Shown here piece by piece: positions 41,801-49,706 of a stretch of DNA of 64,000 nucleotides (position 1 is its first letter; the number at the start of each line of letters is the position of its first letter). The stretch is taken from assembly GCA_028875335.1 (NCBI GenBank), contig JAPPEF010000059.1, positions 1-64,000 of the forward strand, written 5' to 3'. Origin of the DNA: Gemmatimonadota bacterium (GTDB lineage Bacteria > Latescibacterota > UBA2968 > UBA8231). The notes beneath the pieces are model-generated. The model made no database searches. It saw only the letters and a program-made list of their open reading frames with translations, and was not told the origin of the DNA. Made by a program: the position numbers and the translations under genes.

Positions 41801-43943
41801 AAGTTCCCAACCATGCAGGCGTGGTCACACACGCGACCCGCAGTATATGAATCACCTGACGGAAAAGCTGATTATCGTTCGCTAAAAGTTCCGCACGATG
41901 CCTTTCCAGAAGCACCGCCGAGGATGATGAACGCAGGAGCGAGACGAGCGTATCATCACGAAACTGAGCAGAAATTTTGTCCTCACAAACAGCAGCTTGG
42001 AACAGCCCATCCGCAGCCTCAGGGTTCGCCTCTACAAGCTCAGTCACCCATTTGCGGTACGTCCGGCGCACGGCAGGATGTGTCCCAATTGCGGCGGATA
42101 GCTCTTGGACCGACTCTTCGTGAACCACATACTGTTCTTGTATCCAATGCAAGATCGCCCAGTCTTCGAGGACATCGTGAGCCGGTGCTACAAGCCTATC
42201 GCTTTGTTGGGAAAACACTATGAGGGAGTCGTGTCGGAGGCCATCAGCGACTTCCGAATCGAGATCGCCACAATCGGCGTATAGAGTGAGCTGCTGTGCC
42301 CGTCGCAATGCAATCTGCACAAACACGTCGTCCCGTCGGCGCGGCATCCCATGCGCAGAGAGATGATCGGCTCGAACAATCTCTCTCCAGAAGAGCGTCC
42401 TGAGTTCCCGTTCACTCTGAGGTAACGGCCGCTCCTCTGACCACTGGATCTGCAGAGCCTTGTCGAGAACATAAGGATTACTCAGAACCCAACGAAGCGC
42501 TGTATTGGCTAGTGGCCGGGACAGTGACGGGTGAACCGCTTTGACTTTCTCCAACTCCTCATCGTCCAGTGGCGGAACCGTAACGACGGAGTGGATGACT
42601 TGTGCAGACTCCAAGAAGGCAGACCGGACGAGGTCAGTTGAGTAGTCGCGGCAGGTCAGGACTAGGCACCAACTCTTGTCTTTAGCCGCACGCCTCAGAA
42701 GATCGGTAAAAGCATCGCGAGTAGATTTTTCTAAGAGCCGTTCGACGCTCTCGACCAGCATAACTTTTCGACTTTGGCCGGCTAGGATAGCCCCTAGCAT
42801 CGCTGCGTTTGCCGGAGTTTGGATACTCTGAAGCGTCGTATCGAGGTGAGGAAGAGCGAACTCCTCCGCACGGAAGCTGAACGCGAAATGGTCGGCTTTG
42901 AGGATGCTGATAGCGTCCTTGGCAATGACGGACTTTCCGCTACCTGCTGCTCCTGAAATCAGGACAACTTGGTTGGATTCCAGATGTTCAATGACCTGCT
43001 GCACCAGACTGCCTCGCTCCAAGTGGAGACTGCCGATTTTCGAGTGGATTCCGTCCAATATGAGCGCAGAGTGGTCACTCAACGCCCGCAATACTTGCTG
43101 TTCGATTCTCCCGAGCGGGGTATGGCGTTGTTGCAACCCCTCGGGCAAATCACTGAGCCGATAGCTGCGTGCTTTCGGCATCCCTTCGCCGACTTCGTGA
43201 AGCAAAGCGTTCCAAGAAGCTTCCGCCGCACCGACCGCATCCTGTTCGTTCGTCGTATGGGTGAGAAGGGTCTTGATCCCCGCTTCCGTCTGCCCGGTCG
43301 CACTGTTCAAGTCCAAGCTCAATACGTGTAATACACAAAGAAACGGCCAGACTTCGGCCACGGAGACATCTTTCTCTTCGACTTCTCCGATTATCTTCCG
43401 GATTTTGCAGCAGTACTGAACAGCCTCTTTGTTAATGAATCCAGGAGTAGCCAACCGATGTTCGAAATCATCCCCATCGCGCGAGGCACGGGCGCAGTCC
43501 AACAGACCTGAGAAGTGTTCAAGCAGGGTATTCGTCCCTCGTAGTGTAACGAGGGCGAATCGATCTAAAGTCTGCGAGAATTGCTCTGGATTCTTGAAAT
43601 CCTTCCAGAAATCCTGCACCGCCTTCTTGCTCTCGTCATCAGCCGCACTAACAGTGAAGCTCCGCTTCACTTGGCCAGCTAGCCTCCGGTGCTGGTCAGA
43701 ACCGTTTTGACCGACGACTAGGAAATCGTCTGTATGCCAGCCAAGATGTTCCGTTTGAAGGAAAACCTCATCCACGGTACAGTCGAGTAGAATCGGCGGG
43801 ATACCCCGCACCAGAAGCAGGGCAAGCCAATAAGCATCGACGTGCTGCTCAAAGAATGTGCCTGCTCCACCAGTAGCAGCAGGGCTTGAGACTCGGTCGC
43901 CGGTTTCCACAGGTCCAATTTCCGAAGAATTGTTCTCTGTCAT
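38850..43943 (-). CDS. Nuclease-STAND NTPase, probable antiphage sensor-effector
   Basis: 1697 residues. Residues ~24-130 look like a Cap4/DUF4297-type PD-(D/E)XK nuclease: GGAGTFFEQHVDAYW (E32), TDDFLVV (D73) and GQVKRSF (Q91-x-K93). An NTPase follows: Walker A GAAGSGKS at 331-338, Walker B-like KVMLVESVERLL at 393-404 and LVLTCRDYS at 428-436. Residues ~450-1690 are a very long helical, HEAT-like region with no other catalytic motif. Nuclease-STAND proteins (Avs-like) sense phage components with the C-terminal array and then cleave DNA. Here the gene sits between the methylase and restriction genes of an R-M set, which is an unusual place. The nuclease assignment is by motif reading only. 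Confidence 0.8.
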   Translation of the reverse strand: MTENNSSEIGPVETGDRVSSPAATGGAGTFFEQHVDAYWLALLLVRGIPPILLDCTVDEVFLQTEHLGWHTDDFLVVGQNGSDQHRRLAGQVKRSFTVSAADDESKKAVQDFWKDFKNPEQFSQTLDRFALVTLRGTNTLLEHFSGLLDCARASRDGDDFEHRLATPGFINKEAVQYCCKIRKIIGEVEEKDVSVAEVWPFLCVLHVLSLDLNSATGQTEAGIKTLLTHTTNEQDAVGAAEASWNALLHEVGEGMPKARSYRLSDLPEGLQQRHTPLGRIEQQVLRALSDHSALILDGIHSKIGSLHLERGSLVQQVIEHLESNQVVLISGAAGSGKSVIAKDAISILKADHFAFSFRAEEFALPHLDTTLQSIQTPANAAMLGAILAGQSRKVMLVESVERLLEKSTRDAFTDLLRRAAKDKSWCLVLTCRDYSTDLVRSAFLESAQVIHSVVTVPPLDDEELEKVKAVHPSLSRPLANTALRWVLSNPYVLDKALQIQWSEERPLPQSERELRTLFWREIVRADHLSAHGMPRRRDDVFVQIALRRAQQLTLYADCGDLDSEVADGLRHDSLIVFSQQSDRLVAPAHDVLEDWAILHWIQEQYVVHEESVQELSAAIGTHPAVRRTYRKWVTELVEANPEAADGLFQAAVCEDKISAQFRDDTLVSLLRSSSSAVLLERHRAELLANDNQLFRQVIHILRVACVTTPAWLGTSAAGPSLLNVPDGIAWASVLRLVQGSLTSFTQEDRPLLLGLIEDWARGVSLQNPYPAGAEAVAVIAHWLLPSFDGYRSGDQQKRILQIIAKIPDADHDRFAALLSGNQETEKRDRTTEEFRKIIFEGMDGAPAARDMPELVVSAAKDYLLCSEADLQQEWRHGRPLGRELLFGIKPTMSYGFLPASAYHGPFLTLLRHHRREGLGLIIEVFNHSAEWYAQRIVQSEYVEPHFDITLTFTDGTSRKQWCDRKFWHLYRGMSGPYVLQSILMALEHWLLELAEARPHELDRILIDILQKSDSAALTAVIASVATAFPHMTGEILLVLLQSRPCIELDHYRLISESRASSMLKFTSQLDALNKAYEEERKKANTLPHRQRDLELVSLYLQRGPFASRVHELLDRHRSEMPPLEEQNEVDRIWRLALQRMDLRQYTVSEHIAEAPVDSEDRVSSEDSRKYIRLDPNEPEPDVKEMVEQNASWFQAINDRLRLSGWGRSVFDRETSTIYHPAQWRQILQEAQAVGEDSDEEDDLYRGGPGIVSAVCIRDHWEEMSDDEREWCVDTICSEVERKGYHWNEPARIEEDSMSVDRRCAYVMPLLLEKSLSEAQQVCARQMLVLALTHAIDEVRWYAASGIGRYLWAIDRELAIRCVNALATEAMLVQDEADADSKRPRPDEFSHGRPIDDIKAEFAPVVRERFDKEDGISDDAHRKFDSTREVGAEANRQIIAILGRAPTEPVAIEAFERLAHTLVGWWNADKTERTPLGLLSDFLLRTSLEVATSILQPILDAIDRHPREVHGILRELIDFENCEPNTAQFWSLWKLFADKVRCAQWLAQIDDRHTNGTEMVSAIFLGNLPKKEIRHWSSLDGNSNHVHALFEDLPPSSTVLDAYVRFLYNIGDQSLPDAFIHIANRLQEGDPQQMMRTGDTVFRLEVLLQRYVYGRPMELKRQRELREAILSLLDLLVENGSSAAFRMRDDFVTPVSIT

Positions 43944-44056
43944 AATCTCGATCTGATCTATGGTGGTTCTATCGGTGTTGGGAATGCCGCCTGCGAGCAG
44001 AACTTACGCGAAAGCCTCCCACAGGCTTTGAAAACTTTCTCCATAGGGTTCGGCTC

Positions 44057-44638
44057 TTAGAAATTAAACGAGAAGGTAATCCCGTTTTTCTTCTTCTCAT
44101 AAATAACCAACTCCCCTTGTAGCTCCTCGACAAGTATGTCCTTGGTAGAGTAAGTCCATGGCTTGACTGAGACCGCTGTATCACCGATGAAGCCGTCTAT
44201 CCCTTGCGATTCCTCGGCCGGGGTTGATAGACGATACGTAGCCCCTTTGTATTCCGCGATCTTGGACAGAATAGCCTCCTCAAAGCACAAGCCGACAAAT
44301 GTCTTCGCTACGACGAGGTCCTCAACCCACTCGCGTACCATAGCTTTGTCAATCTGCTGGATAGCTGACTGAAGTTTTTCTACCATCGCATAGACCTTAT
44401 CGGTCGCGTCATCCAAGGCCTCCGGCCTTTTGCTTCGATACCATGCGTCCCACTCGCTAAAGGAGTTCCCCCCAAATTCGCGGAATAGTTCGGTCATCTG
44501 CCCGACTACCTTGGGCCTTGTACCCTGTGCATTCCCATTGGCGAGGTTCATGATCTGAGTGGTGTACTTGGGAAACTTAGGCGACCTTCCCGACACTGCT
44601 GACGCAAGTTCTGCATTGCTGAGTTGAAATTTAGGCAT
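44057..44638 (-). CDS. MjaI-like type II restriction endonuclease
   Basis: 193 residues from ATG 44638, which has GAGGAG seven bases upstream; an upstream in-frame ATG at 44758 overlaps the next gene. The N-terminal block (SPKFPKYTTQIMNLANGN, then GTRPKVVGQMTELFREFGG) is what I recognise from the MjaI family, which cuts CTAG. The segment SQGIDGFIGDTAVSVKPWTY has the D-x(n)-VxVK spacing of a PD-(D/E)XK site. The DNA methyltransferase at 37625 would be its partner, although a 5-kb nuclease-STAND gene separates them. The exact specificity is inferred from the family. Confidence 0.65.
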   Translation of the reverse strand: MPKFQLSNAELASAVSGRSPKFPKYTTQIMNLANGNAQGTRPKVVGQMTELFREFGGNSFSEWDAWYRSKRPEALDDATDKVYAMVEKLQSAIQQIDKAMVREWVEDLVVAKTFVGLCFEEAILSKIAEYKGATYRLSTPAEESQGIDGFIGDTAVSVKPWTYSTKDILVEELQGELVIYEKKKNGITFSFNF

Positions 44639-44748
44639 TGTGTCGCTCCTCAAAGTTTTTAACTCGTTTAGCTGCTTGGTGCAGGCTAGCTGTCTTCGGC
44701 AAAGTAATTCTCGTCCAGTTTTTTCACATCGTATATGATTTCGGAGAT

Positions 44749-45567
44749 TCAGATGCAAACCCCGTAGCGAGACTTCAAGTCGTTAAGATGCTCCATAAGC
44801 CAGTCAGGGGCCGTTTGACCCCAACTACTCCATAATTCATGATAGCTCATTGCCCTGAATGAGGGACTTGAGCCACAGACTTGTTTGGCGAATTTCTCAA
44901 TCTCACGCCGGTGTTCAAAAAATTCTGAGTAGCGGGCCGCATTGAGCGGCTCCCAGTAGAGGTACAAGAGAGTTGCTGATTTGCCACAAAAAGTCTTGGG
45001 ATTGGTCAATCCGAATGCGTGTTTAATCAACTGGGCTGCGTCCAGCCAAACGTAACTCTCGGGTTCCTTCATAAGGCGCAGCATCTCGGTGAACCAAGCC
45101 GTCTTACGCCGGTCTTCGTTAATTTGCTCGTATGCCGACGAGAACTTGGCACGTTTACTTGTCAAATGTTCTGTAAGTTTCGACTCGATGCCGATGATGC
45201 CAGACTCGCCCTCCAGAAAGATGTCAAGGTTAGGTGCATTCCCTCGAAGGCCAGTTGGGCATTTTCGCTCAAAGTGAAGACTGCCGAATGGTTCAGCATC
45301 AAGAATCTTCAGGTCGGCTTTGCAGCGTTTGAATGGTCCAAATGAATTGACAGCTAAGGCCGAGGAAGAGTGGGCCGCTCGGAACTTGCAATCTAGCTCG
45401 TTCCCATCTCCCTGTTGAAGTTCCTCCTCAAAGTCCTCGGCACAAACAAGCGGCACAAGGTTATCGCGAAAGGAGTTCACATACCCCTTGCTATCAATTT
45501 TGAGCGTTGGATCAAAACAGGCCAACGCATCTTTTAATGCCTTTTTTGCAACATCCACCATTGCCAT
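44749..45567 (-). CDS. Putative PD-(D/E)XK nuclease of the defence island
   Basis: 272 residues from ATG 45567 (AAAGGA upstream; ATG 45561 is also possible). A nuclease-like core is visible near residues 110-140: PNLDIFLEGESGIIGIESKLTEHL, where D, E and K of D-x(n)-ExK are in place (LDIFLE, GIESK). Aromatic-rich helices follow (TAWFTEMLRLMKEPESYVWL, SATLLYLYWEPLNAARY). It lies 110 bp upstream of the MjaI-like gene and is the first gene of the minus-strand island. It may be a second restriction enzyme or an effector; no cognate methylase for it is present beyond the one at 37625. The family is not named by me. Confidence 0.6.
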   Translation of the reverse strand: MAMVDVAKKALKDALACFDPTLKIDSKGYVNSFRDNLVPLVCAEDFEEELQQGDGNELDCKFRAAHSSSALAVNSFGPFKRCKADLKILDAEPFGSLHFERKCPTGLRGNAPNLDIFLEGESGIIGIESKLTEHLTSKRAKFSSAYEQINEDRRKTAWFTEMLRLMKEPESYVWLDAAQLIKHAFGLTNPKTFCGKSATLLYLYWEPLNAARYSEFFEHRREIEKFAKQVCGSSPSFRAMSYHELWSSWGQTAPDWLMEHLNDLKSRYGVCI

Positions 45568-45727
45568 GATTTTGAGTCCTTTCTTCCAGATTAAAATCAG
45601 TACAAAGCATGGAATCACTTCAGATCACTACGGCGTAGCGGCCTGTCTTTTGCAATTCACCGCCGTTGATTACGACGACTCAATGCCGTATCCTTTCGAG
45701 GAACACCCCAGCACAAGGAGGACAACC

Positions 45728-46567
45728 ATGGCCACACCCCGCATTGACGACCGCGACTGGTCGGCTCTGACTACCGGCCAGCGCATCCGCCAACTCGAAG
45801 TCGAAGGCTACCTCGTCCTGCCCGACTTGCTCGACGCCGACCACATCGCCCGCCTCAAAGCCATCACCGCTACCTTTGAAACCACAGCCGTCGATTACAG
45901 CGAACGCCAGCGCGGCCGCAACAACATCCAATTCGACGGCGGCGAAATCACCTCCCTGCTCGGCCACCCGCCGACGCTCGCGTTCCTGCGCGAACTTTTG
46001 GGCGACGAAGTGATCGTCATGCACTACGGCTATGCGCGCTCAGAACCCGGCCATCCCGGCATCAGCCTACACGCTGATGGCCAACCCTACGGCTCCCAAA
46101 TTTTCGGCTTTGAAGGCTCTTGTCCGGTATTAATACGAGTGCTCTACTATCTCGACGACCTCATCCCAGAGGTTTCGCCTTTCCGCGTGGTGCCGCGTTC
46201 TCACCTGTGCCTGCACGCCGACGCCAACCCCTACACGCGCTACGAATCCCATCCCGAAGAAGTCATGGTTCCCTGCAAAGCCGGTTCTGCCGTACTCATC
46301 CACCACCGCATCTTCCACGGCAACTTCCCCAACGTCGGCACCTACCCGCGCGAAATGCTGGCCGTCGCCTACCGACCCGCTTGGGCCGGGCCGGTCGACG
46401 AGATCAGCCCTTGGAACGAGGAAGACCTCCACACCTTGCCCGACGAAATCCGCCCGCTCTTCGCCGACCGCAACACGCGCCACTGGGACTACCACGGCGG
46501 CAACAAACCCCCGAACATGGCCTCCGAAGCCCCGGGCATGGATCCCAGCCGTTGGGAGCGCGCCTAA
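45728..46567 (+). CDS. Phytanoyl-CoA dioxygenase (PhyH) family protein
   Basis: 279 residues from ATG 45728, preceded by AAGGAGG with six-base spacing; the frame extends farther upstream (to 45488) only through non-homologous sequence in the divergent nuclease gene. The Fe(II)/2-oxoglutarate motifs are GISLHADGQPYG (HxD), VSPFRVVPRSHLCLH, and VLIHHRIFHGNFPN (distal His) with YPREMLAVAYRPAW (2-OG-binding Arg). It differs from the 32514 paralogue in length and sequence. Substrate unknown. It is convergent with an SDR gene with only 2 bp between stops. Confidence 0.9.
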   Translation: MATPRIDDRDWSALTTGQRIRQLEVEGYLVLPDLLDADHIARLKAITATFETTAVDYSERQRGRNNIQFDGGEITSLLGHPPTLAFLRELLGDEVIVMHYGYARSEPGHPGISLHADGQPYGSQIFGFEGSCPVLIRVLYYLDDLIPEVSPFRVVPRSHLCLHADANPYTRYESHPEEVMVPCKAGSAVLIHHRIFHGNFPNVGTYPREMLAVAYRPAWAGPVDEISPWNEEDLHTLPDEIRPLFADRNTRHWDYHGGNKPPNMASEAPGMDPSRWERA

Positions 46568-46569
46568 CG

Positions 46570-47310
46570 CTACCGAGTGAACACCGTTCCCCGCACGTAA
46601 GACCCTTCCTCGGAAGCCAAAAACGCCAGCACCCGCGCTATCCCCATCGGGTCTCCCAGCACGGCGTTTTGCTTTGCTTCCTCTGGATCGCGGCCTGTGG
46701 CTTCTGCTCCCTGCGCTATATTTTTCAGCTTCAGCGGCGTTGCAATCCCCCCAGGGCAAATCACGTGCAAGCGCACCCCCTTGGGGCCTAACTCACCTTC
46801 GAGCTTGTAGTGCAACCCGTGCTGACCAGCCTTGCTCGCTGCATAAGCATAGGACGAGGATCCGCCCCGCACGCCCGCTCCCGAGGCGATAATCAGCAGT
46901 ACGGATTGGCCGGCTGCCGCCAAGAGCGGCGCCGCGTATTTGGCCGAGAGAAAGGTGCCCTTCAGGTTGGTGTCGAGCGTCGCGTCCCAATCCTCCTCCG
47001 ACAGCTCCTCAATCGTCTTGAACGCCCCCGTCAAAACCCCGGCCGAGAAAACCGCCACATCGAGGTGGGCGGTGCGCTCTCTGATCTGCGCGACCGACGC
47101 GGCCACGCTCTCTTCCAAGCGCACATCCGTGGCGTAGAAATGCGCATGGCCTCCCGCGGCCTCAATCTGTTCCACAGCGGCTCGGCCCTCTGCTTCGTTG
47201 TAATCAATGATGTGGACGCGCGCCCCTTCTTGGGCAAAAAGCTCGGCAGCAGCCCGGCCAATGCCGGTGGACCCGCCAGTTACCAACGCATCTTTGTCTG
47301 CTAACTTCAC
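46570..47310 (-). CDS. Short-chain dehydrogenase/reductase (SDR)
   Basis: 246 residues. The cofactor motif is ALVTGGSTGIGRAAAELFAQEGARVHIIDYNEAEG; the acidic D after the second strand favours NAD. The catalytic set is DTNLKGTF (Asn), IASGAGVRGGSSSYAYAASKAG (Ser and YxxxK) followed by VRLHVICPGGIATPL. The C-terminus is complete (FLASEEGSYVRGTVFTR). SDRs oxidise or reduce a range of alcohols and ketones; the substrate cannot be told. It is convergent with the PhyH gene and divergent from heme A synthase. Confidence 0.9.
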   Translation of the reverse strand: MKLADKDALVTGGSTGIGRAAAELFAQEGARVHIIDYNEAEGRAAVEQIEAAGGHAHFYATDVRLEESVAASVAQIRERTAHLDVAVFSAGVLTGAFKTIEELSEEDWDATLDTNLKGTFLSAKYAAPLLAAAGQSVLLIIASGAGVRGGSSSYAYAASKAGQHGLHYKLEGELGPKGVRLHVICPGGIATPLKLKNIAQGAEATGRDPEEAKQNAVLGDPMGIARVLAFLASEEGSYVRGTVFTR

Positions 47311-47406
47311 ACGTACCTCCTTCTAGCGCGTGCGGCGACGCGGCAAAAGTTGCCGATATATCGCCATGGGGTATTTTCTACAAGTGATCTGTTCAAACTC
47401 CGCTAC

Positions 47407-48411
47407 ATGACCACCAATCGCCAACTCGCCGTCTGGCTCCTCGCTGTCTCGACTCTCATCGTCATCCTCGTGGCGTACGGGGGCTGGGTGCGCCTGACCC
47501 GCTCGGGCCTATCCATCGTCGAGTGGAACGTCGTCACCGGCGTCGTTCCGCCGCTAAGCGCCGCGGCTTGGGAAAGCGAATTCGCCAAGTACCGGCAGAC
47601 GCCCGAATACCAGCTCGTCAACTATGGCATGGAGATAGACGCATTCAAATTTATCTACTACATGGAGTTCGGTCACCGCTTGCTCGGCCGGCTGGCCGGA
47701 TTGCTCTTTGTGGTGCCCCTGCTCTATTTTCTCTGCCGCCGAGCCATTCCCCGCGCCCACATACCCACCTATCTGGGCATTGGCCTGCTCTTCGCCCTCC
47801 AGGGCTTGGTGGGCTGGCTAATGGTCAAAAGCGGCCTAGACGACCGGCCCCAAGTAAGTCACCTGCGCTTGACTTTGCACCTTTGTTGCGCTCTGGCCCT
47901 TTTGGCCGCTTGCCTCTGGCAGGCCCTCGGCTATCTGTCGTCTGCGGCAGAGGTTCGGCCGGTGCCCCGCACCGCGCGCCGCCTTTGCGCTTGGCTGTTT
48001 GCCGCCATCTGCCTCCAGATCGCCGCTGGCGGCCTAGTCGCCGGGCTCAAGGCCGGGCACCTATCGGATACCTTTCCCAAAATGTTCGGGGTTTGGATCC
48101 CGGCCAGCTTGTGGTCCATGCAACCGCCGCTCGTAAACTTGCTCGACAATCCCACTACCGTCCACTTCCAACACCGCTTCTTCGCCTTTGCGGTCCTCGG
48201 GCTAGCACTAGCTCTGTGGGTAGCCGTCCGCCGCACGGCCCTGAAAACCGGGGCTGGCCTAATCCTCTGCTTGGTAGCGGTACAGATCGGTTTGGGGATC
48301 GGCACGGTCGTCGTGCATGTCCCCCTAGCCTTGGCCTCGCTGCACCAGGTAGTAGCCGTAGCCCTATTCGCTGCCGCGCTTTTCCTCTGCCACCGCACGT
48401 ACAGAGGCTAG
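47407..48411 (+). CDS. ctaA: Heme A synthase, COX15/CtaA family
   Basis: 334 residues from ATG 47407; an in-frame ATG at 47350 adds 19 residues without similarity. Eight hydrophobic helices in two four-helix halves are visible. Conserved heme-ligand regions are GGWVRLTRSGLSIVEWNVVTGVVPPLS, YMEFGHRLLGRLAGL (His), HLRLTLHLCCAL (His) in the first half, and VHFQHRFFAFAVL (His) and ASLHQVVAVALF (His) in the second. It oxidises heme O to heme A for an aa3-type cytochrome oxidase in the inner membrane, so the organism should respire oxygen. Its stop overlaps by 4 bp the convergent purO-like gene. Confidence 0.9.
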   Translation: MTTNRQLAVWLLAVSTLIVILVAYGGWVRLTRSGLSIVEWNVVTGVVPPLSAAAWESEFAKYRQTPEYQLVNYGMEIDAFKFIYYMEFGHRLLGRLAGLLFVVPLLYFLCRRAIPRAHIPTYLGIGLLFALQGLVGWLMVKSGLDDRPQVSHLRLTLHLCCALALLAACLWQALGYLSSAAEVRPVPRTARRLCAWLFAAICLQIAAGGLVAGLKAGHLSDTFPKMFGVWIPASLWSMQPPLVNLLDNPTTVHFQHRFFAFAVLGLALALWVAVRRTALKTGAGLILCLVAVQIGLGIGTVVVHVPLALASLHQVVAVALFAAALFLCHRTYRG

Positions 48412-49127
48412 ACCGCCTCATAGCGGTTGATGATCTCGGTTTCGACCGCGCCATCGGCCGCAATTCGGCGCACCGCAAGCGAGATCCGATGCTCGGGGTT
48501 TAGAGCCTCCCAGAAGCGAGTGGGCACATCGGCGAGGGGCAACAGGTAGGGAACTCCAGAAAACGCAGGCAACGGCTCGCCATCTGAGTCGTACGTAGTG
48601 ATGGCGTAACCGTAGCCCGGCTCGACGCAGTCGAAGCGGAAGAAGTGGCGTTCGCTGTGCTCGGGATCAAAGGGGCTGGCCTTGAGTATGGCAAGCCAAG
48701 CCTCATCGGCCTCCAAATCGACATAGCCCGCTATGCGCGGCGTGTAGTTGGGCGGGTCCGGCTCGTGTAGCCAGCCAGCTAAGCTCTCGGCAAAACTGCG
48801 GCCGGCGGCAAAACCTTCGTGTATGGCGTCGGTATGGACCCCATTGGAGACAATGCTGCGCCGAGCGTAAACTCGCATGGCGTTGTAAATAATGAGCTTG
48901 GGATTGCTCAACTTAGCGGGATCGGCCGCTTCGGTCCGCAACACATCGCCCTCGGCGACGAAGATGCGGTTGCGGCTGTTGGCACTGCGCCCTGAGATCC
49001 AGTAAACCTGCATCCAAGTCCCCTCCGCAGTCCGACCGATTACAATGCCGCGGCCTACGTAGGGGTTTTCGGCCAGCCGTTGCTGCAAGTTGGCCGTAGC
49101 CTGTTCTCCTACCGTTTTTGGCACCAT
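48408..49127 (-). CDS. purO: IMP cyclohydrolase, PurO-like
   Basis: 239 residues from ATG 49127 (frame extends to 49235 without similarity). The conserved start of the family is NPYVGRGIVIGRTAEGTWMQVYWISGRSANSRNRIFV; further blocks are KLIIYNAMRVY and NGVHTDAIHEG, and the C-terminal FRFDCVEPGYGYAITTYDSDGEPLPAF. The NTN-hydrolase-fold enzyme closes FAICAR to IMP, the last step of purine synthesis. It was first described in archaea; bacteria usually use the C-terminal half of PurH. No clear ribosome-binding site precedes the ATG. Confidence 0.75.
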   Translation of the reverse strand: MVPKTVGEQATANLQQRLAENPYVGRGIVIGRTAEGTWMQVYWISGRSANSRNRIFVAEGDVLRTEAADPAKLSNPKLIIYNAMRVYARRSIVSNGVHTDAIHEGFAAGRSFAESLAGWLHEPDPPNYTPRIAGYVDLEADEAWLAILKASPFDPEHSERHFFRFDCVEPGYGYAITTYDSDGEPLPAFSGVPYLLPLADVPTRFWEALNPEHRISLAVRRIAADGAVETEIINRYEAV

Positions 49128-49187
49128 GCACATAGTATAGGACAACGCTATACTCGGCAAAAGCGCGACAGCACCGCCTTTTGGCGC

Positions 49188-49241
49188 AAAAAAGGCCGGT
49201 GCCTTTTCTCGACGGGGAATATCGAGAAAAGGCACCGGCCT
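49188..49241 (-). terminator. Strong intrinsic terminator
   Basis: GGTGCCTTTTCTCGA and its perfect complement TCGAGAAAAGGCACC are part of a 20-bp stem (49193-49212 and 49222-49241) with a nine-base loop. On the minus strand it is followed by a run of six T (plus-strand A-run 49188-49193). It terminates the 64-residue gene before the purO-like gene. Confidence 0.9.
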
Positions 49242-49268
49242 GAACGAGGCTCAGCCGAGGCAGCCTAC

Positions 49269-49463
49269 TTAGCTGCGCTTTAGTACCGGCAGACCGTTTT
49301 TGCTCTCAGACACCTGATAGCCGGCCGGCACCGCGTCGAGAGCTCCTTCCTTCTCAGTTTTAGCAAAGAAGTAAATCGTCTGCGAGTTCCCGTTTTTGAG
49401 GGTCGTGGTCCGGGAATGCAGAATATATGCGACTCCCTTGGAATTCGTATGCGAAAAAGCCAT
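49269..49463 (-). CDS. Small conserved-looking protein, unknown function
   Basis: 64 residues from ATG 49463, with AAGGAG five bases upstream; the longer frame to 49577 is not needed. The sequence MAFSHTNSKGVAYILHSRT ... IYFFAKTEKEGALDAVPAGYQVSESKNGLPVLKRS reads like a compact beta-rich domain. It has a strong intrinsic terminator directly after its stop, so it is a well-defined single-gene transcript. It is divergent from rpsU. I cannot assign a function. Confidence 0.75.
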   Translation of the reverse strand: MAFSHTNSKGVAYILHSRTTTLKNGNSQTIYFFAKTEKEGALDAVPAGYQVSESKNGLPVLKRS

Positions 49464-49628
49464 GGCGTCTCCTTGCGTGTGATATAGAGGAAGCATGGAA
49501 GTCGAACGGCAAAGCACGACTTCTCGCTGAGTAGGGGAGTCTTTGTAAAAAAAAAGGCCATCTGGCCAAAATCGCAACTACTTTTATAGCTCCCTCGCCT
49601 TGGGCCAGCACAACCGCTAAGACGGCTC

Positions 49629-49657
49629 TTGACTAAGAGCAACCCATAGCGTAGAAT
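49629..49657 (+). promoter_or_regulatory. Sigma-70 promoter of rpsU
   Basis: TTGACT at 49629-49634 and TAGAAT at 49652-49657 are separated by exactly 17 bp, five of six matches each to consensus. Transcription would start ~43 bp before the S21 ATG, leaving room for the ribosome-binding purines GGGTTAGGAGCAG. Confidence 0.75.
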
Positions 49658-49706
49658 ATATTTTTCTTACCTAGGAACTCAAAAGCCTAAGGGTTAGGAG
49701 CAGTAG

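Noticed and set aside
44638..44758. Longer N-terminus for the MjaI-like protein
   Set aside because: The extra 40 residues overlap the neighbouring gene's end, carry no similarity, and the internal ATG 44638 has a proper GAGGAG site.
49548..49567. Short GGCCA/TGGCC hairpin with ten T on the minus strand, considered as a terminator
   Set aside because: The stem is only five bp and no minus-strand gene ends upstream of it; it lies in the leader of the 64-residue gene.
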